Shown: piece after piece, positions 4,990 to 5,132 of the stretch
Position numbering within the stretch: position 1 is the stretch's first letter
Layout: each line of letters begins with the position of its first letter
Source: an uncultured Eggerthellaceae bacterium
GTDB lineage: Bacteria > Actinomycetota > Coriobacteriia > Coriobacteriales > Eggerthellaceae
Reading direction: 5' to 3'
NCBI GenBank assembly: GCA_910588205.1
Contig: CAJUQK010000053.1
Coordinates: 1-5,132, forward strand
Length of the DNA: 5,132 bases
The notes under the pieces: generated by a model
The model's input: the letters and a program-made list of their open reading frames with translations, nothing else
Told to the model about the DNA's origin: nothing
Database searches by the model: none
Position numbers and translations under genes: made by a program

Positions 4990-5132
4990 GATCCATGGGA
5001 ATGCTCGCCCTCCCCGCAAGGGGCGTTCGGCCTTAGGCCTTGGCTTTCGAAAAGACGTGATATTTTGCTTATATCAAGCTTTTCTCGGCCTGCGGAATCG
5101 GCCTCAACCCCTCACGGGGAAGGGCTGTCTTC
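4990..5132. other. Gene-free region with several small hairpins
   Basis: No coding region is supported here. It holds CCCC-GCAA-GGGG (5012-5023), GGCC-TTA-GGCC (5029-5039), a longer AT-rich hairpin (5049-5084) and CCCC-TCAC-GGGG (5108-5119). TCGGCCT occurs three times (5027, 5085, 5098). None is followed by a clear T-run on the + strand. The region may contain 3' processing signals or the leader of a gene beyond the window. Confidence 0.5.
5049..5084. terminator. AT-rich hairpin, possible weak or bidirectional terminator
   Basis: GAAAAG (5049-5054) pairs with CTTTTC (5079-5084) and TGATAT (5058-5063) with ATATCA (5071-5076). ACG opposes AG as a small internal loop, and the terminal loop is TTTGCTT. 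The arms contain A4 and T4 runs, as in bidirectional terminators, but no free U-tract follows the stem, so terminator function is uncertain. Confidence 0.3.

Overview
The window reads as one leftward-to-rightward operon on the + strand of a moderately GC-rich, probably anaerobic Gram-positive bacterium. A translational-type T-box leader, strict GTG/Shine-Dalgarno starts and an oxygen-sensitive ferredoxin-dependent enzyme point to an actinomycete-like anaerobe. Coriobacteriia is my best guess, but this is inference because no phylogenetic marker is present.

Layout. Positions ~28-234 hold a structured 5' leader that I read as a T-box riboswitch. It has a short Stem I, a Stem II, an H-type pseudoknot (Stem IIA/B), a perfect 9-bp Stem III, and the T-box bulge UGGUACC flanked by GGGG and CCCU. 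It ends in a hairpin holding the ribosome binding site and GTG start of the first gene. No U-tract terminator is visible, so control of translation initiation is more likely than transcription attenuation. The only aromatic codon in the Stem I loop is UAU (Tyr), and the UGGU of the T-box bulge fits a tRNA with A73, as tRNA-Tyr has.

The genes are a six-helix voltage-gated-type potassium channel (228-1172), indolepyruvate:ferredoxin oxidoreductase alpha subunit iorA (1231-4281) and beta subunit iorB (4278-4937). The iorA and iorB frames overlap by the 4 bases GTGA. IorA has the full catalytic TPP and 2[4Fe-4S] architecture plus an unusual ~340-residue low-complexity, charged C-terminal tail.

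Positions 4938-5132 contain no gene. They hold a tandem 10-bp duplication, a palindromic REP-like element, and a cluster of small hairpins and repeated 7-mers.

How it may work together: uncharged tRNA (probably tRNA-Tyr) would open the channel-gene ribosome binding site and raise expression of the operon. T-boxes switch on under amino-acid shortage, so the IorAB here may run, at least partly, in the reductive carboxylating direction (arylacetyl-CoA to arylpyruvate) to make or salvage aromatic amino acids. The textbook role is the opposite, fermentative direction. The T-box, the aryl-pyruvate enzyme and the unexpected ion channel between them are the main points of interest.
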